Assembly: GCF_019355395.1 (NCBI RefSeq)
Contig: NZ_CP048829.1
Coordinates: 1,949,501 to 2,013,500 of the forward strand
Reading direction: 5' to 3'
Source of the DNA: Chordicoccus furentiruminis
Lineage (GTDB): Bacteria; Bacillota; Clostridia; Lachnospirales; Lachnospiraceae
Length of the DNA stretch: 64,000 bases
The notes under the pieces were generated by a model. It had not been told where the DNA came from. It saw nothing but the letters and a program-made list of their open reading frames with translations, and did not search any database. The position numbers were made by a program, and so were the translations under genes. Below, one piece after another: positions 25,398 to 33,588 of the stretch; positions within the stretch are counted from its first letter, which is position 1, and each line of letters starts with the position of its first letter.

Positions 25398-27101
25398 ATG
25401 AAAAAACTGTTTCGATCGAAAGCGACGCTGATCGTCACCTATATTGTGATGCTCGCGGTCTGTGTCTATCTCAACGTGACGGCCGGCCGGCTGGACCGGT
25501 CCAACATCATCGTGAGCGGGGCGATGTTTCTCATCGTTCTGATTCTCTTCCTCTATGCCTTCGGACGCTTCCGCGCCGTCGACGGCATGATGCGGGATCT
25601 TCAGAACGCCGCGGAGACGATCCGGTCGGATTACAGCCAGAAGCATGAATACCTCTGGGAATCCTACCGGAACCGGGAAACGCTGTTCTCCGATCCGGTT
25701 CTCCGGGCGCAGTATGAGAATTTCACGGCGGAGATCGCCCGGACGGATCAGCTTTCGGACGGCGTCTACAAGTGCGACATCGAAGACTACATCAACCATG
25801 ATCTGCTGGACGAGACGGTCAACCGGAACGTGCTGAATCTGGTATCCGGGACCATGACGGGACTGGGCATTCTCGGGACCTTCATCGGGCTCTCCATCGG
25901 TCTTCAGCAGTTCAACACCGGCACGGCCAGCGAGATCACCGAGAGCATCGCACCGCTGATTCAGGGGATCAAGGTGGCCTTCCACACTTCGATCTACGGC
26001 ATGGTGTTCTCTCTGGTGTTCAGCTTCGTCTACAAGAACAAGCTGGACGACGCCGACCGGGTGCTCGATGATTTCCTTGACGCGTACGATTCCTATGTCC
26101 TTCCGGATTCGAAGAACGAGAATCTGAGCCAGATGCTGACCTACCAGAAGAAGCAGGCGGAAGGAATGAAGGAGCTGGCGGATTCGCTCGGCCGGCAGTT
26201 CGGATCCACGCTGACGGAGATCATGAACAGCCAGATGGACCGGATGAACGGGACGGTGAAGGACTTCGCCGAAGTGGCCAGCCGGAGCCAGGTGGAGGGC
26301 ATGCAGACCATCGTCGATCGCTTTGTCGGTCAGATGGACCAGGCGCTGGACGGCCGGCTGACGGCGCTGTCCGGCACGCTCGACGAAATTCTCGGCTGGG
26401 AGAAGGAAAACCGGGACTTTATGACCCGGACATTGAAGGAGATCGGCGGCCTTGGCACGGATCTTACCCAGATCGGTCTTGTCTCGAAGGCCGCGGTGGA
26501 GAGCATGGCATCCTATATGCAGAAGCTGGGTGAGATGCAGGCCGGCATCAATCAGGATCTCGGCCGTCTCACGGACGAGCGGCAGCGGAATGCGGAGGTC
26601 CTCGAACAGCAGCAGCATTACATTGAGGAGCTCGTGTCGTATGAGCGGCAGCTGAGCACGTCCTCGGAGCAGTTCAGCCGGAAGATGGCGGAGCAGCTGG
26701 CCTTCCTTCAGAGAATGGAGAGCAAGATCGCGGACAACGCGCGTCAGAATATCGCCGATGTGACCGCGGCGGCGCAGGAGGCGACACGGCAGCTTTCCGT
26801 TTCCTCGACGGAGGCGGGCGACGCGCTGAAGCAGTCCGCTCAGTACGCGGCGGATACGGTCGCTCAGACAGCTCAGGCGCAGATGGAGCAGGTGATGAAG
26901 GGCTCCGGCGACGCGGCGGCCGGTATGAAGCAGTCGGCTGATGAACTCGCCGAAGCGTCTGAGAAGCTGAGCGGGCAGCTGGCCGCTTCGCTGAAGAAGA
27001 CCTACGATACGGTTGACCGGATGCAGAAGGAGCTGGAGTCGCTGATCTACGCGATGGATGTGCTGCGGCGCAACTCGTCGGTGATGAAGCAGCTGCAGTG
27101 A
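25398..27101 (+). CDS. MotA/TolQ/ExbB proton-channel protein, ZorA-like with long tail
   Basis: 567 residues. Four likely membrane helices: about 9-28, 37-56, 150-170 (GLGILGTFIGLSIGLQ) and 196-216 (VAFHTSIYGMVFSLVFSF); the last two form the MotA/ExbB channel core. From residue ~235 onward the protein is a long helical, Gln/Glu/Ala-rich coiled-coil tail, as in ZorA of Zorya anti-phage systems. It should form an ion-driven stator with the OmpA-domain protein downstream. Start at 25398 has a GGGGAGAAG site. The Zorya link rests on architecture; no ZorC, D, E, F or G gene is present. A cell-envelope motor of other function is the alternative. Confidence 0.8.
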   Translation: MKKLFRSKATLIVTYIVMLAVCVYLNVTAGRLDRSNIIVSGAMFLIVLILFLYAFGRFRAVDGMMRDLQNAAETIRSDYSQKHEYLWESYRNRETLFSDPVLRAQYENFTAEIARTDQLSDGVYKCDIEDYINHDLLDETVNRNVLNLVSGTMTGLGILGTFIGLSIGLQQFNTGTASEITESIAPLIQGIKVAFHTSIYGMVFSLVFSFVYKNKLDDADRVLDDFLDAYDSYVLPDSKNENLSQMLTYQKKQAEGMKELADSLGRQFGSTLTEIMNSQMDRMNGTVKDFAEVASRSQVEGMQTIVDRFVGQMDQALDGRLTALSGTLDEILGWEKENRDFMTRTLKEIGGLGTDLTQIGLVSKAAVESMASYMQKLGEMQAGINQDLGRLTDERQRNAEVLEQQQHYIEELVSYERQLSTSSEQFSRKMAEQLAFLQRMESKIADNARQNIADVTAAAQEATRQLSVSSTEAGDALKQSAQYAADTVAQTAQAQMEQVMKGSGDAAAGMKQSADELAEASEKLSGQLAASLKKTYDTVDRMQKELESLIYAMDVLRRNSSVMKQLQ

Positions 27102-27153
27102 CCGGACGGCCCGGCGCGGGCGGCGGCATGACAAGGGTGAAACGGAGGAACGG

Positions 27154-28254
27154 ATGGCGGGACGGAGAAAAAGACGCAGGGACGACGAGCCTTCGTACTG
27201 GCTGTCGTATTCCGATATGATGGCGGGCCTTCTGCTGATGTTCGTGATTATCATTTCCTTCACGATGATGCAGGCGAAGACCAAGTTCGAGGCGGACGAG
27301 AAGGAACTGAAGGCCCAGCAGGAGACGCTGGCAAGGCAGCAGGCGCAGCTGGAGGATCAGAATACGACAATGAGCGAGCAGTCCACGACGCTCACCGAGC
27401 AGGAGAGCCAGCTGGCGGCGCAGAAAGCGGCGCTGGAGAAGCAGAGGGAGGAACTGGCTGCCCAGCAGAAGAAGCTGAAGGAGCAGCAGGACCAGCTCGC
27501 GGCGGCGCAGGCGACGATGGATTCGCAGGAGTCGGCCCTCTCGGACGCGGAGACTACGCTCACGCAGCAGTCGTCGGAACTGACGGAGAAGGAAAAGGAG
27601 CTGGCGGAAGCGCAGGCGGCACTGAAGAAGCAGCAGACGACACTGGAGAACCAGCAGAAGAAGCTGGCCGGCGCGGAATCAAAGATCAGCTCTCAGCAGC
27701 AGCAGATGGAAGATCTGGTCGGCGTCCGGAAGGAGCTGATCGAGCAGCTGAAGAAGGCGTTCGAGGGGACCGCCAACGTCACGGTGGATTCCGACGGCTC
27801 GATCGTATTCGAGTCCAGCGTGCTGTTTGACTTCAACGACGCGAAGCTGAGCGATGACGGCAAGACGTTCCTGAAGCAGTTCCTGCCGCAGTATTTCAGT
27901 ATTCTGCTGAGCGATCAGTTCAAGGATTATGTGTCTGAGATCATCATCGAGGGCCACACGGACACGGACGGCGGATACCTCTTCAATCTGGAGCTTTCTC
28001 AGGAGAGGGCGCTGGCCGTGGCGACCTACTGCCTGACGGACGACGGGAGCGTGCTGCCCGCGCAGCAGGTGGAGGCGCTCCGGACGCTGGTGGCGGCCAA
28101 CGGCAAATCCTACAGCGACCCGATCCTGAATCAGGACGGTTCCGTCAATATGGACGCGTCGCGCCGCGTGGAGTTCAAGTTCCGCCTGAAGGATGAAGAG
28201 ATGGTGAACCAGATGCTGGATATTCTGAACGGCGGACAGACGGATTCGCAGTAA
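27154..28254 (+). CDS. MotB/ZorB-like OmpA-domain protein with coiled coil
   Basis: 366 residues. A short basic N-terminus, one membrane helix (about 21-37) starting YSDMMAGLLLMF with an Asp in the MotB-like proton-site position, then about 140 residues of Gln/Glu/Lys coiled coil (residues 45-190), then an OmpA/MotB peptidoglycan-binding domain with VLFDFNDAKLSDDGK, IIEGHTDTDG and RRVEFKF. Typical ZorB lacks such a long coiled coil. GGAGG precedes the ATG, 52 bp after the channel gene. Together they would make a wall-anchored ion-driven motor. Confidence 0.82.
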   Translation: MAGRRKRRRDDEPSYWLSYSDMMAGLLLMFVIIISFTMMQAKTKFEADEKELKAQQETLARQQAQLEDQNTTMSEQSTTLTEQESQLAAQKAALEKQREELAAQQKKLKEQQDQLAAAQATMDSQESALSDAETTLTQQSSELTEKEKELAEAQAALKKQQTTLENQQKKLAGAESKISSQQQQMEDLVGVRKELIEQLKKAFEGTANVTVDSDGSIVFESSVLFDFNDAKLSDDGKTFLKQFLPQYFSILLSDQFKDYVSEIIIEGHTDTDGGYLFNLELSQERALAVATYCLTDDGSVLPAQQVEALRTLVAANGKSYSDPILNQDGSVNMDASRRVEFKFRLKDEEMVNQMLDILNGGQTDSQ

Positions 28255-28267
28255 GGCGGTGAGGCGG

Positions 28268-29134
28268 ATGAAGGAAAACAGAACGCCGGAGGAAGAGATC
28301 ACGGCGCTCCGCAGACAGTATTACGCCAGAAAGCGGGACGCGGAGGAGGCGGCCCGCCGTGCTTCCGGCGCCGACGCGGGGACGGAGGAAGACATCGCCT
28401 CGATTCTCGGCGACGAGGAGGCGCCTTCCGCCCGTTCGGGGAAGGTAAGAGCGCTCCGAGCTGCGGCCGCCGGTCAGGCGGCCGGGCGGGCGCGTCAGGC
28501 GGCGCTCCGGCTTGTGCGGGCCGAGCTGAAATACAAGACGGGGATCGAAGAGGCGATTTCGATTCTGAACGAGATGGCCAACCGGAACGAGACGAAGGCG
28601 ATCCTTGTCTTCGCGAAGCTCTTCGAGAAAGGCGGCCTTTATACGCAGGATTACGGAAAGGCCAGAGAATGCCTCGAGTGGGCGGAGGAACTGGGCGATC
28701 CGGAGGCTGATTTTCAGCTGGGCCGCTACTACCGGCTGGGCCTCGGCGTGACACGGGACGATGAGACGGCGGTGAGCTATTTCGAGAGAGCCTCCCGCGG
28801 AGGCGTTCACAAGGCGGATTACCAGCTGGCGGCCCTCTATTTTCAGCAGGGAAGCCCCCGGGCGGCCGTCCGCCGGCTCGAGCTGGCGGCGGTCCACCGC
28901 GTTCCCGGAGCACGCTACGATTACGCGATGTGCCTTCTCTACGGGGACGGCGTGAAGGCGGATCCGGCGAAGGCGGTGCAGATTCTCGAGGAGTCCTCCG
29001 CCGACGGCGACCCGGAAGCCGCGGAAAAGCTGGCGTTTCTCTACGATCAGGGATTCCGGGTGAAGGCGGATCCGGAGCGGGCGGCGGCGTTCCGGGCTCG
29101 GCTCGCAAATCTTGCGGGCACCCGTTCTTTGTAG
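28268..29134 (+). CDS. Sel1-like repeat protein of the motor operon
   Basis: 288 residues from the ATG at 28268 (GGTGAGG just upstream; a GTG nine bases earlier is possible). The N-terminal 90 residues are charged and Ala/Arg-rich. From about residue 110 there are at least four Sel1/TPR-like helical repeats with motifs such as ADFQLGRYYRLGLGVTRDDETAVSYF (split here as ADFQLGRYY, then GLGV) and YDYAMCLLYGDGVKADPAKA. Sel1 repeats mediate protein contacts. No catalytic domain, signal peptide or membrane helix is seen. It starts 13 bp after the ZorB-like gene, so it is probably the third part of that system. Confidence 0.78.
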   Translation: MKENRTPEEEITALRRQYYARKRDAEEAARRASGADAGTEEDIASILGDEEAPSARSGKVRALRAAAAGQAAGRARQAALRLVRAELKYKTGIEEAISILNEMANRNETKAILVFAKLFEKGGLYTQDYGKARECLEWAEELGDPEADFQLGRYYRLGLGVTRDDETAVSYFERASRGGVHKADYQLAALYFQQGSPRAAVRRLELAAVHRVPGARYDYAMCLLYGDGVKADPAKAVQILEESSADGDPEAAEKLAFLYDQGFRVKADPERAAAFRARLANLAGTRSL

Positions 29135-29136
29135 TA

Positions 29137-29151
29137 CTTTGTAATACAAAG
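29137..29151 (+). promoter_or_regulatory. 15-bp palindrome upstream of the split antitoxin
   Basis: CTTTGTA-A-TACAAAG is a perfect inverted repeat 50 bp before the antitoxin start, preceded by a second TTTGTAGTAC copy. This is the kind of site small ribbon-helix-helix antitoxins bind to repress themselves. Confidence 0.5.
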
Positions 29152-29269
29152 CCTGCTAATAAAAAGTCAAGCAGTAAATAAAGAAAATCGTGGAGGGTGA
29201 AAATGGGCATAAGAAACCTGGCCGTATTCATTCAGACGGCCTCAGATCTGCACTATGGATAGCATTAAC

Positions 29270-30496
29270 TCAGTCCTCTGAATCAGAGGCAGGAAGATTA
29301 CGGATGCACTCCTTTACTTTACCGTAGTAGACGCGGAGGAACTTGTTCGCACCAGCGGTCATATATACGAGATATGGTTTCCCCTCGGCTTTCTTCTTGA
29401 ACAGGAACCGGCTGACCGGATCGTCATCGCGGGGACCGAGCTGGAGCATCGCCTCCATGACCTGGAACAATGATTTCCGAAGGCGTGCAGAGCCGCATTT
29501 CGATGCGTGACCACTCTTGTGAACGACCTCACCGGAATCGTTTTTTCCGGGATCCACGCCGGCGTAAGCCGTCAATGCTTCCCGATGGTTGAATCGGCTG
29601 ATGTCTCCGATCTCGGCCATGATCTGCGGGCCGAGGCTCGGACCTACGCCATACATGGAACGGACGGTCTGATACTCCGGGAGCGAGGATGCGAGTTCAT
29701 CCATCTTCCGGCGGAGTTCTTCGACATGCTTTGACATAAGGTTCAGCTGTGCGATGCTGTCCCTGATCATCTCTTTGTAGACCGGATCCTTTGGAACAGT
29801 CGGAACCAGCTCCTTTGCCTGAGCGTAAAGCTTTTCCGGACGGGCAGGCTGGTAATCATAGCCGTGATGTTTACAGAAGCTTTGGTAACGTTCCGCGAAC
29901 ACCTTCGGGCCGGAATCCAGGACACAGTCCACATGCCAGAAGGAATCGGCATAGTCGACCCATTTCTCGCTCCCATCAGGGCGCACAGGGCTTGTAAAGA
30001 GCTTATTTACGCCAGGATAGGTCATGTCAAGAAGGGCGATCAGGTTGGTCTTGGCAGCCGTTTTCTGCTTCATGAAGAAGGCAAACTGTGAATTGAGGGT
30101 TTTCAGTTCTGTACGCGCAGTGTCCATGACTGAATACTCATGCAGGGACGCCCAGTTGTCAAGGGTGTAGCGGGCAATCTTTTTAGCATCGGCGGGATCG
30201 GTCTTGACCTTGCGGAGCGTGTTGTTTCCGTAGTTTCGGATCAGGTGTGGATTTACCGTTGAGACAAAGAGACCTGCTTTTGACAGAGCATTACGGATCG
30301 GCTCGTGATAACGCCCTGTACTCTCCATTACGACTCTCGTTTCACCATTGAGTGAGCCGAGATAGCGGGCGAGATCACGAAGATCTGAGGACTTGTGGGA
30401 CACGTCAAAAGGCTTATGAATCACGACACCGCCTGGCTGCAGGACAGCGACCGTGCTTCTGCCTTTTGATACATCGATACCTACTGCGTTCAACAT
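29270..30496 (-). CDS. IS110-family transposase (recombinase)
   Basis: 408 residues. The N-terminal RuvC-like DEDD domain shows GIDVSKGRSTVAV with the first Asp, VVMESTGRYHEP with the Glu, and KTDPADAKKIARY with the last two Asp. The C-terminal Transposase_20 domain has GVGPSLGPQIMAEIGDISRF and SGHASKCGSARLRKSLF, which includes the candidate nucleophilic Ser. The ATG at 30496 has GGAGGT 7 bases upstream; the frame opens 10 codons earlier. It appears intact. Recent work shows such recombinases use a bridge RNA encoded in their own non-coding end. Confidence 0.95.
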   Translation of the reverse strand: MLNAVGIDVSKGRSTVAVLQPGGVVIHKPFDVSHKSSDLRDLARYLGSLNGETRVVMESTGRYHEPIRNALSKAGLFVSTVNPHLIRNYGNNTLRKVKTDPADAKKIARYTLDNWASLHEYSVMDTARTELKTLNSQFAFFMKQKTAAKTNLIALLDMTYPGVNKLFTSPVRPDGSEKWVDYADSFWHVDCVLDSGPKVFAERYQSFCKHHGYDYQPARPEKLYAQAKELVPTVPKDPVYKEMIRDSIAQLNLMSKHVEELRRKMDELASSLPEYQTVRSMYGVGPSLGPQIMAEIGDISRFNHREALTAYAGVDPGKNDSGEVVHKSGHASKCGSARLRKSLFQVMEAMLQLGPRDDDPVSRFLFKKKAEGKPYLVYMTAGANKFLRVYYGKVKECIRNLPASDSED

Positions 30497-30526
30497 AACT
30501 GATACCTCCAGATTTAAGATACGCAT

Positions 30527-30813
30527 TGGATGACCAGTTTTCTCACTGCCGGTTCAATCTCCTGGGGTATCACACGAACGCGATGAAACTTACAGACATC
30601 GGTTCAACCTGCATAAACCGAACGGCTGAGAATGAGGATGGCTGGCTGACAGGCTTTCTAACGGACGCAGACAACTTGTGTCTGGCCCAAGGAGGAATCC
30701 GTCAGATCCATGCCATACCATTCTACAGCTTTAGCAATGAAGGGGAGCAGATCCTGACTGGTTGCCAGGTATTCTGTTACCCACAACCTTATTGTAGGAG
30801 GAGAGATTTGAAT
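30527..30813 (-). ncRNA. Candidate IS110 bridge-RNA region
   Basis: The 287-bp 5' non-coding end of the element lies between the IS end and the transposase. In characterised IS110-group elements this is where the bridge RNA is encoded. A TACAAT on the minus strand (30791-30796) just inside the end could be its -10. A plus-strand ORF of 103 codons here has no ribosome site or recognisable product. I cannot fold the RNA, so exact ends are unknown. Confidence 0.45.
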
Positions 30814-30946
30814 GGCCGTATCTGTAAGATTAAATGAGGAAGACGCCGCGCCGTTCCGGCAGACGCTGAGAAACAGAAACGGCGCAGAAGGATCGTGAAG
30901 GACGTACGGACGGGAGAACCGTGAAAGCGTGCGGAGGCGGAAGCGG

Positions 30947-31312
30947 ATGAGCGCGGGCTGGACAGAGGAGGAAGGGAGTACGCTGACCTACAGGTATCTG
31001 AAGCTGGAAATCTTCATCCCGGAGAGCCATCTGGAGATTCTGAAGAAGACGCTGCGGGACTGTGACGCCGGACACATCGGACGCTACGACAGCTGCCTGT
31101 CCGTGAGCCGTGTGACGAGCACCTGGCGTCCGCTGGCCGGTACGCACCCGTTTCTCGGAAAAGAGCGGGAGATCAGCGAGGAGCCGGAGATCAAGGCGGA
31201 GGTGACGATCCGGGCGGAGCAGCTGAAAGAGGTCCTGAAGGCGGTCCGGCGCGTCCATCCCTATGAGGAGCCGGTGATTAACGTGATCCCGCTGCTGGAG
31301 ACAGGGCTTTAA
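30947..31312 (+). CDS. NIF3/YqfO PII-like insert domain protein
   Basis: About 121 residues. The core resembles the stand-alone form of the PII/CutA-like middle domain of YqfO (COG3323): YLKLEIFIPESHLEILKKTL, GHIGRYDSCLSVSRVTSTWRPLAGTHPF, and RRVHPYEEPVINVIPL near the end. These small proteins probably bind metal or small ligands, but function is unknown. The ATG at 30947 has GGAGG upstream; the true start may be a few codons further in. It lies just outside the IS110 element. Confidence 0.75.
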   Translation: MSAGWTEEEGSTLTYRYLKLEIFIPESHLEILKKTLRDCDAGHIGRYDSCLSVSRVTSTWRPLAGTHPFLGKEREISEEPEIKAEVTIRAEQLKEVLKAVRRVHPYEEPVINVIPLLETGL

Positions 31313-31455
31313 GACGGAATGTTTTTATGCTTTTTTATCGTTCTTCCGGGACACTTTGTGTTACGGTAGGAATGATTCATACAAACGTGACCCGGCTTTC
31401 CGCGCGGACGTTCCCGCGCCGTACCGGGGCTGACTGGATGCGAGGAGGAAGCAAA

Positions 31456-31680
31456 ATGGGATTCAATCCGAAGAATCTGCTGAAGGCGAAGGAACGGTAC
31501 AGGATTTTTAAAGAGCAGCACCCGAAGATGATCAGCTTCGGGCGGACGCTGAACCGGCATGCGGTGAAGCCCGGAACCGTCATTGAGATCAAGGCGACGA
31601 CGCCGGAGGGCGAGTCGTACACGGCGAACCTGAAGGTGACGCCGGAGGACGTGGAATCCCTCCGGATGTTCATAAAGTAA
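31456..31680 (+). CDS. Small conserved hypothetical protein
   Basis: 74 residues: MGFNPKNLLKAKERYRIF, then FGRTLNRHAVKPGTVIEIKATTPEG and a short beta-rich end. GAGGAGGAAG lies 5 bases before the ATG. I do not recognise the function; similar short proteins occur in Lachnospiraceae by memory. A 143-bp gap from the previous gene contains no clear promoter. Confidence 0.7.
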   Translation: MGFNPKNLLKAKERYRIFKEQHPKMISFGRTLNRHAVKPGTVIEIKATTPEGESYTANLKVTPEDVESLRMFIK

Positions 31681-31854
31681 GCGCGTGCCGGAGAGCAGCA
31701 GGAGGATGAAAAGAGGTCTGATCCGTTTCTGATGACGGACCGGGCCGCTTTTTTCGGATATGATGAAAGAGCGCACCGGGGCGGCCGAGAAAGCAGGACA
31801 AAGGAGGCCCATCCCGCGGCAGCGGAAGCGGACAGCGAGGGGAGGGAACGGCAG

Positions 31855-32520
31855 ATGAATTTTTCTGAAGAAGCGGTGAAACCGGAGCTTTTCGGAACGA
31901 AGGATTCCGCACGCCTTGTGATTCAGATGACGGACGATCACGACATGGAGCTGATGGAAAGCGAGGCGGCGGAACTCCGGGAACGGACGGGAGGTGAAGA
32001 CTGGTGCCTCGCGGCAGTTCCTGTGAAAGACTGGGAGCAGGATCTCACGCCCTGGCCGGCGGAACCGGTGTTCGGGACGAAGCCCTTCGGAGCCGGCGCG
32101 GACGTGACGCTCCGTCTTCTCACGGAACGGATCATCCCGGAGCTCGCCGGTCCGGAGAGGCGAAGGCTCTACCTGTGCGGCTACTCGCTGGCCGGCCTGT
32201 TCGCTCTCTGGGCGGGATATCAGACGGATGCATTTTCCGGAATCGCGGGGGTATCCCCGTCGGTCTGGTATCCGGGATGGACGGATTTTGCCGCTTCCAG
32301 GAAAATGCGCGCGCCGGCGGTTTATCTCAGTCTCGGGGACAGAGAACACCGCTCCCGCAACGCCGTGATGGCGAAGGTCGCCGACGCGATCCGGGAGCAG
32401 GAGAAGTTGCTGGAACGAGACGGCACGCCGAGTCTCCTCGAGTGGAACCGGGGGAACCATTTCGTGGACAGCGACCGGAGAGTCGCAAGGGGAATCGCAT
32501 GGCTGCTGAGGCGGACGTGA
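31855..32520 (+). CDS. Alpha/beta-hydrolase (esterase-like)
   Basis: 221 residues. The nucleophile elbow CGYSLAGLFALWAGY (GxSxG) sits near residue 105, with GVSPSVWYPGW after it, and a possible catalytic His in NRGNHFVD near residue 203. This resembles putative esterase family proteins (enterochelin-esterase type core) without a signal peptide, so cytosolic. GGGAGGG precedes the ATG at 31855; the frame is open upstream. Substrate unknown. Confidence 0.75.
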   Translation: MNFSEEAVKPELFGTKDSARLVIQMTDDHDMELMESEAAELRERTGGEDWCLAAVPVKDWEQDLTPWPAEPVFGTKPFGAGADVTLRLLTERIIPELAGPERRRLYLCGYSLAGLFALWAGYQTDAFSGIAGVSPSVWYPGWTDFAASRKMRAPAVYLSLGDREHRSRNAVMAKVADAIREQEKLLERDGTPSLLEWNRGNHFVDSDRRVARGIAWLLRRT

Positions 32521-32530
32521 CAGAAAACTA

Positions 32531-32580
32531 AAACCGGGGCGGCCGCACGGGATTGAATCGTGCGGCCGCCCCGGTTTTGT
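32531..32580. terminator. Strong bidirectional terminator
   Basis: A 19-bp perfect stem (32531-32549 with 32559-32577) around a 9-base loop, with A/T runs on both outer sides, lies between the converging esterase and thrH genes. Confidence 0.93.
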
Positions 32581-32607
32581 CATATCGTCTGATGCCGGAC
32601 CGGCGCT

Positions 32608-33210
32608 TCAGTCCATCGCGCCGCGGATCAGTTTCATCAGCTCGTCATAGGTTTCGCAGGACGGGATGTCCGGGTTGTCCTTCCGGATCTGCTCCGTGCT
32701 GCGGAACAGGAAGCCGGCCTTGCTGGCACGGATCATGCCGAGGTCGTTGTAGCTGTCGCCACTGGCGATCGTGTCGAAGCCGATGGACTGCAGCGCGCGG
32801 ACAGTGTTCAGCTTGGAGTCCCTGATCCGCATCCGGAAGCCGGTGATTTCCCCGCCCGGAGCCACCTCCAGCTCGTTGCAGAACAGCGTCGGCATCCCGA
32901 GCTTGCGGATCAGCGGCGAGGCGAACTGGGTGAAGGTATCGCTGATGATGATCAGCTGGGAGAAGGAACGAAGTTCATCGAGAAAGTCCTTCGCGCCCGG
33001 AAGCGGATCAATGGTCGCGATGACGTCCTGAATCTCCCGGAGGCCGAGGCCGTGCTCCTTCAGAATCCCGAGTCTCCAGTTCATCAGCTTGTTGTAATCC
33101 GGCTCGTCCCGGGTCGTTCTTCTGAGCTCGGGGATGCCGCTGGCTTCCGCGAACGCGATCCAGATCTCCGGTACGACGACGCCTTCCATATCAAGACAGG
33201 TAATATACAT
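32608..33210 (-). CDS. thrH: ThrH-type phosphoserine phosphatase / homoserine phosphotransferase
   Basis: 200 residues, HAD superfamily. It matches ThrH along its whole length: CLDMEGVVVPEIWIAFAE with the two catalytic acids near residues 7-9 (D-M-E, as in ThrH), TTRDEPDYNKLM, IIISDTF, and GDSYNDLGM. ThrH removes phosphate from phosphoserine and can pass it to homoserine. Single gene behind its own promoter region. The name rests on similarity; phosphatase activity is the safer call. Confidence 0.88.
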   Translation of the reverse strand: MYITCLDMEGVVVPEIWIAFAEASGIPELRRTTRDEPDYNKLMNWRLGILKEHGLGLREIQDVIATIDPLPGAKDFLDELRSFSQLIIISDTFTQFASPLIRKLGMPTLFCNELEVAPGGEITGFRMRIRDSKLNTVRALQSIGFDTIASGDSYNDLGMIRASKAGFLFRSTEQIRKDNPDIPSCETYDELMKLIRGAMD

Positions 33211-33301
33211 ACGTTCCTCCTCAGCACTGTCGTGGGTTTATTTCCGCATCCAGACCACGTAAGCCGAGTGCTGTCTGCCCGCTCCTACGCAGTCGGTTTG
33301 T

Positions 33302-33325
33302 ATTGTACACGATTTTTCCGGAAAA
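33302..33325 (-). promoter_or_regulatory. Candidate thrH promoter with palindrome
   Basis: Minus-strand TG-TACAAT (complement 33302-33307) is the likely -10. A perfect 12-bp palindrome TTTTCCGGAAAA (33314-33325) lies in the -20 to -35 zone. Confidence 0.4.
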
Positions 33326-33437
33326 TGCATCCGGCAACCTCCGGCGGAGAGGAGAATCCCGTTCGCCGCGCGGGTTTTTCCTGATACTTTTGCGAACTTT
33401 CAGATTTCGAAAAGGCATTCCGCGGAGATGCAGGAGA

Positions 33438-33446
33438 TGCTACAAT
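33438..33446 (+). promoter_or_regulatory. Extended -10 before the acetylation pair
   Basis: TGC-TACAAT (33438-33446), about 140 bp upstream of the MBOAT gene. No clear -35. The rest of the gap from 33211 to 33588 holds no recognised gene. Confidence 0.45.
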
Positions 33447-33588
33447 AGCAGACGATGCGGACATCCGGATCTTCATGATGGCTGCGAAAAAGCGTCCTGT
33501 ATCATGGAAGCAACGTTTTGCACAGGAACAGATATCCCGACAGCAGCCCGGCGGTTGTGATGCAGCATTTCGGACAGGAGGTCCCGCG

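Larger units (their letters stand above)
29220..30821 (-). mobile_element. IS110-family insertion sequence
   Basis: Bounded by two copies of GGCCGTAT (29220-29227 and 30814-30821), giving an element of about 1594 bp plus one repeat. It has no long terminal inverted repeats, as usual for IS110. It contains one transposase gene on the minus strand, a short (~45 bp) 3' end and a long (~290 bp) 5' non-coding end. That layout matches the IS110 subgroup, not IS1111. The repair of an antitoxin frame on excision supports these ends. Confidence 0.85.
29203..30898 (+). pseudogene. RelB/DinJ-like antitoxin fragment split by IS110
   Basis: Removing the element and one copy of the 8-bp repeat joins 29203-29227 to 30822-30898 and restores one frame: MGIRNLAVSVRLNEEDAAPF and a few more residues before a stop. 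VSVRLNEEDA is the usual N-terminal ribbon of RelB/DinJ antitoxins. GGAGGG sits before the ATG at 29203. The downstream part is short (about 33 codons in all, against ~80-90 normally), and no toxin gene follows, so the locus had probably decayed as well as being interrupted. The right IS end supplies GGAGGAGAG and an ATG at 30812 that could still start the right half. Confidence 0.65.

Noticed and set aside
25338-29134. Calling the ZorA/ZorB-like operon a complete Zorya defence system
   Set aside because: No helicase, nuclease, ZorC, ZorE, ZorF or ZorG gene is present; only the motor part matches, so it is reported as Zorya-like.
30526-30837. 103-codon plus-strand frame in the IS110 5' end
   Set aside because: It lies in the expected bridge-RNA region, has no ribosome site and no recognisable product.
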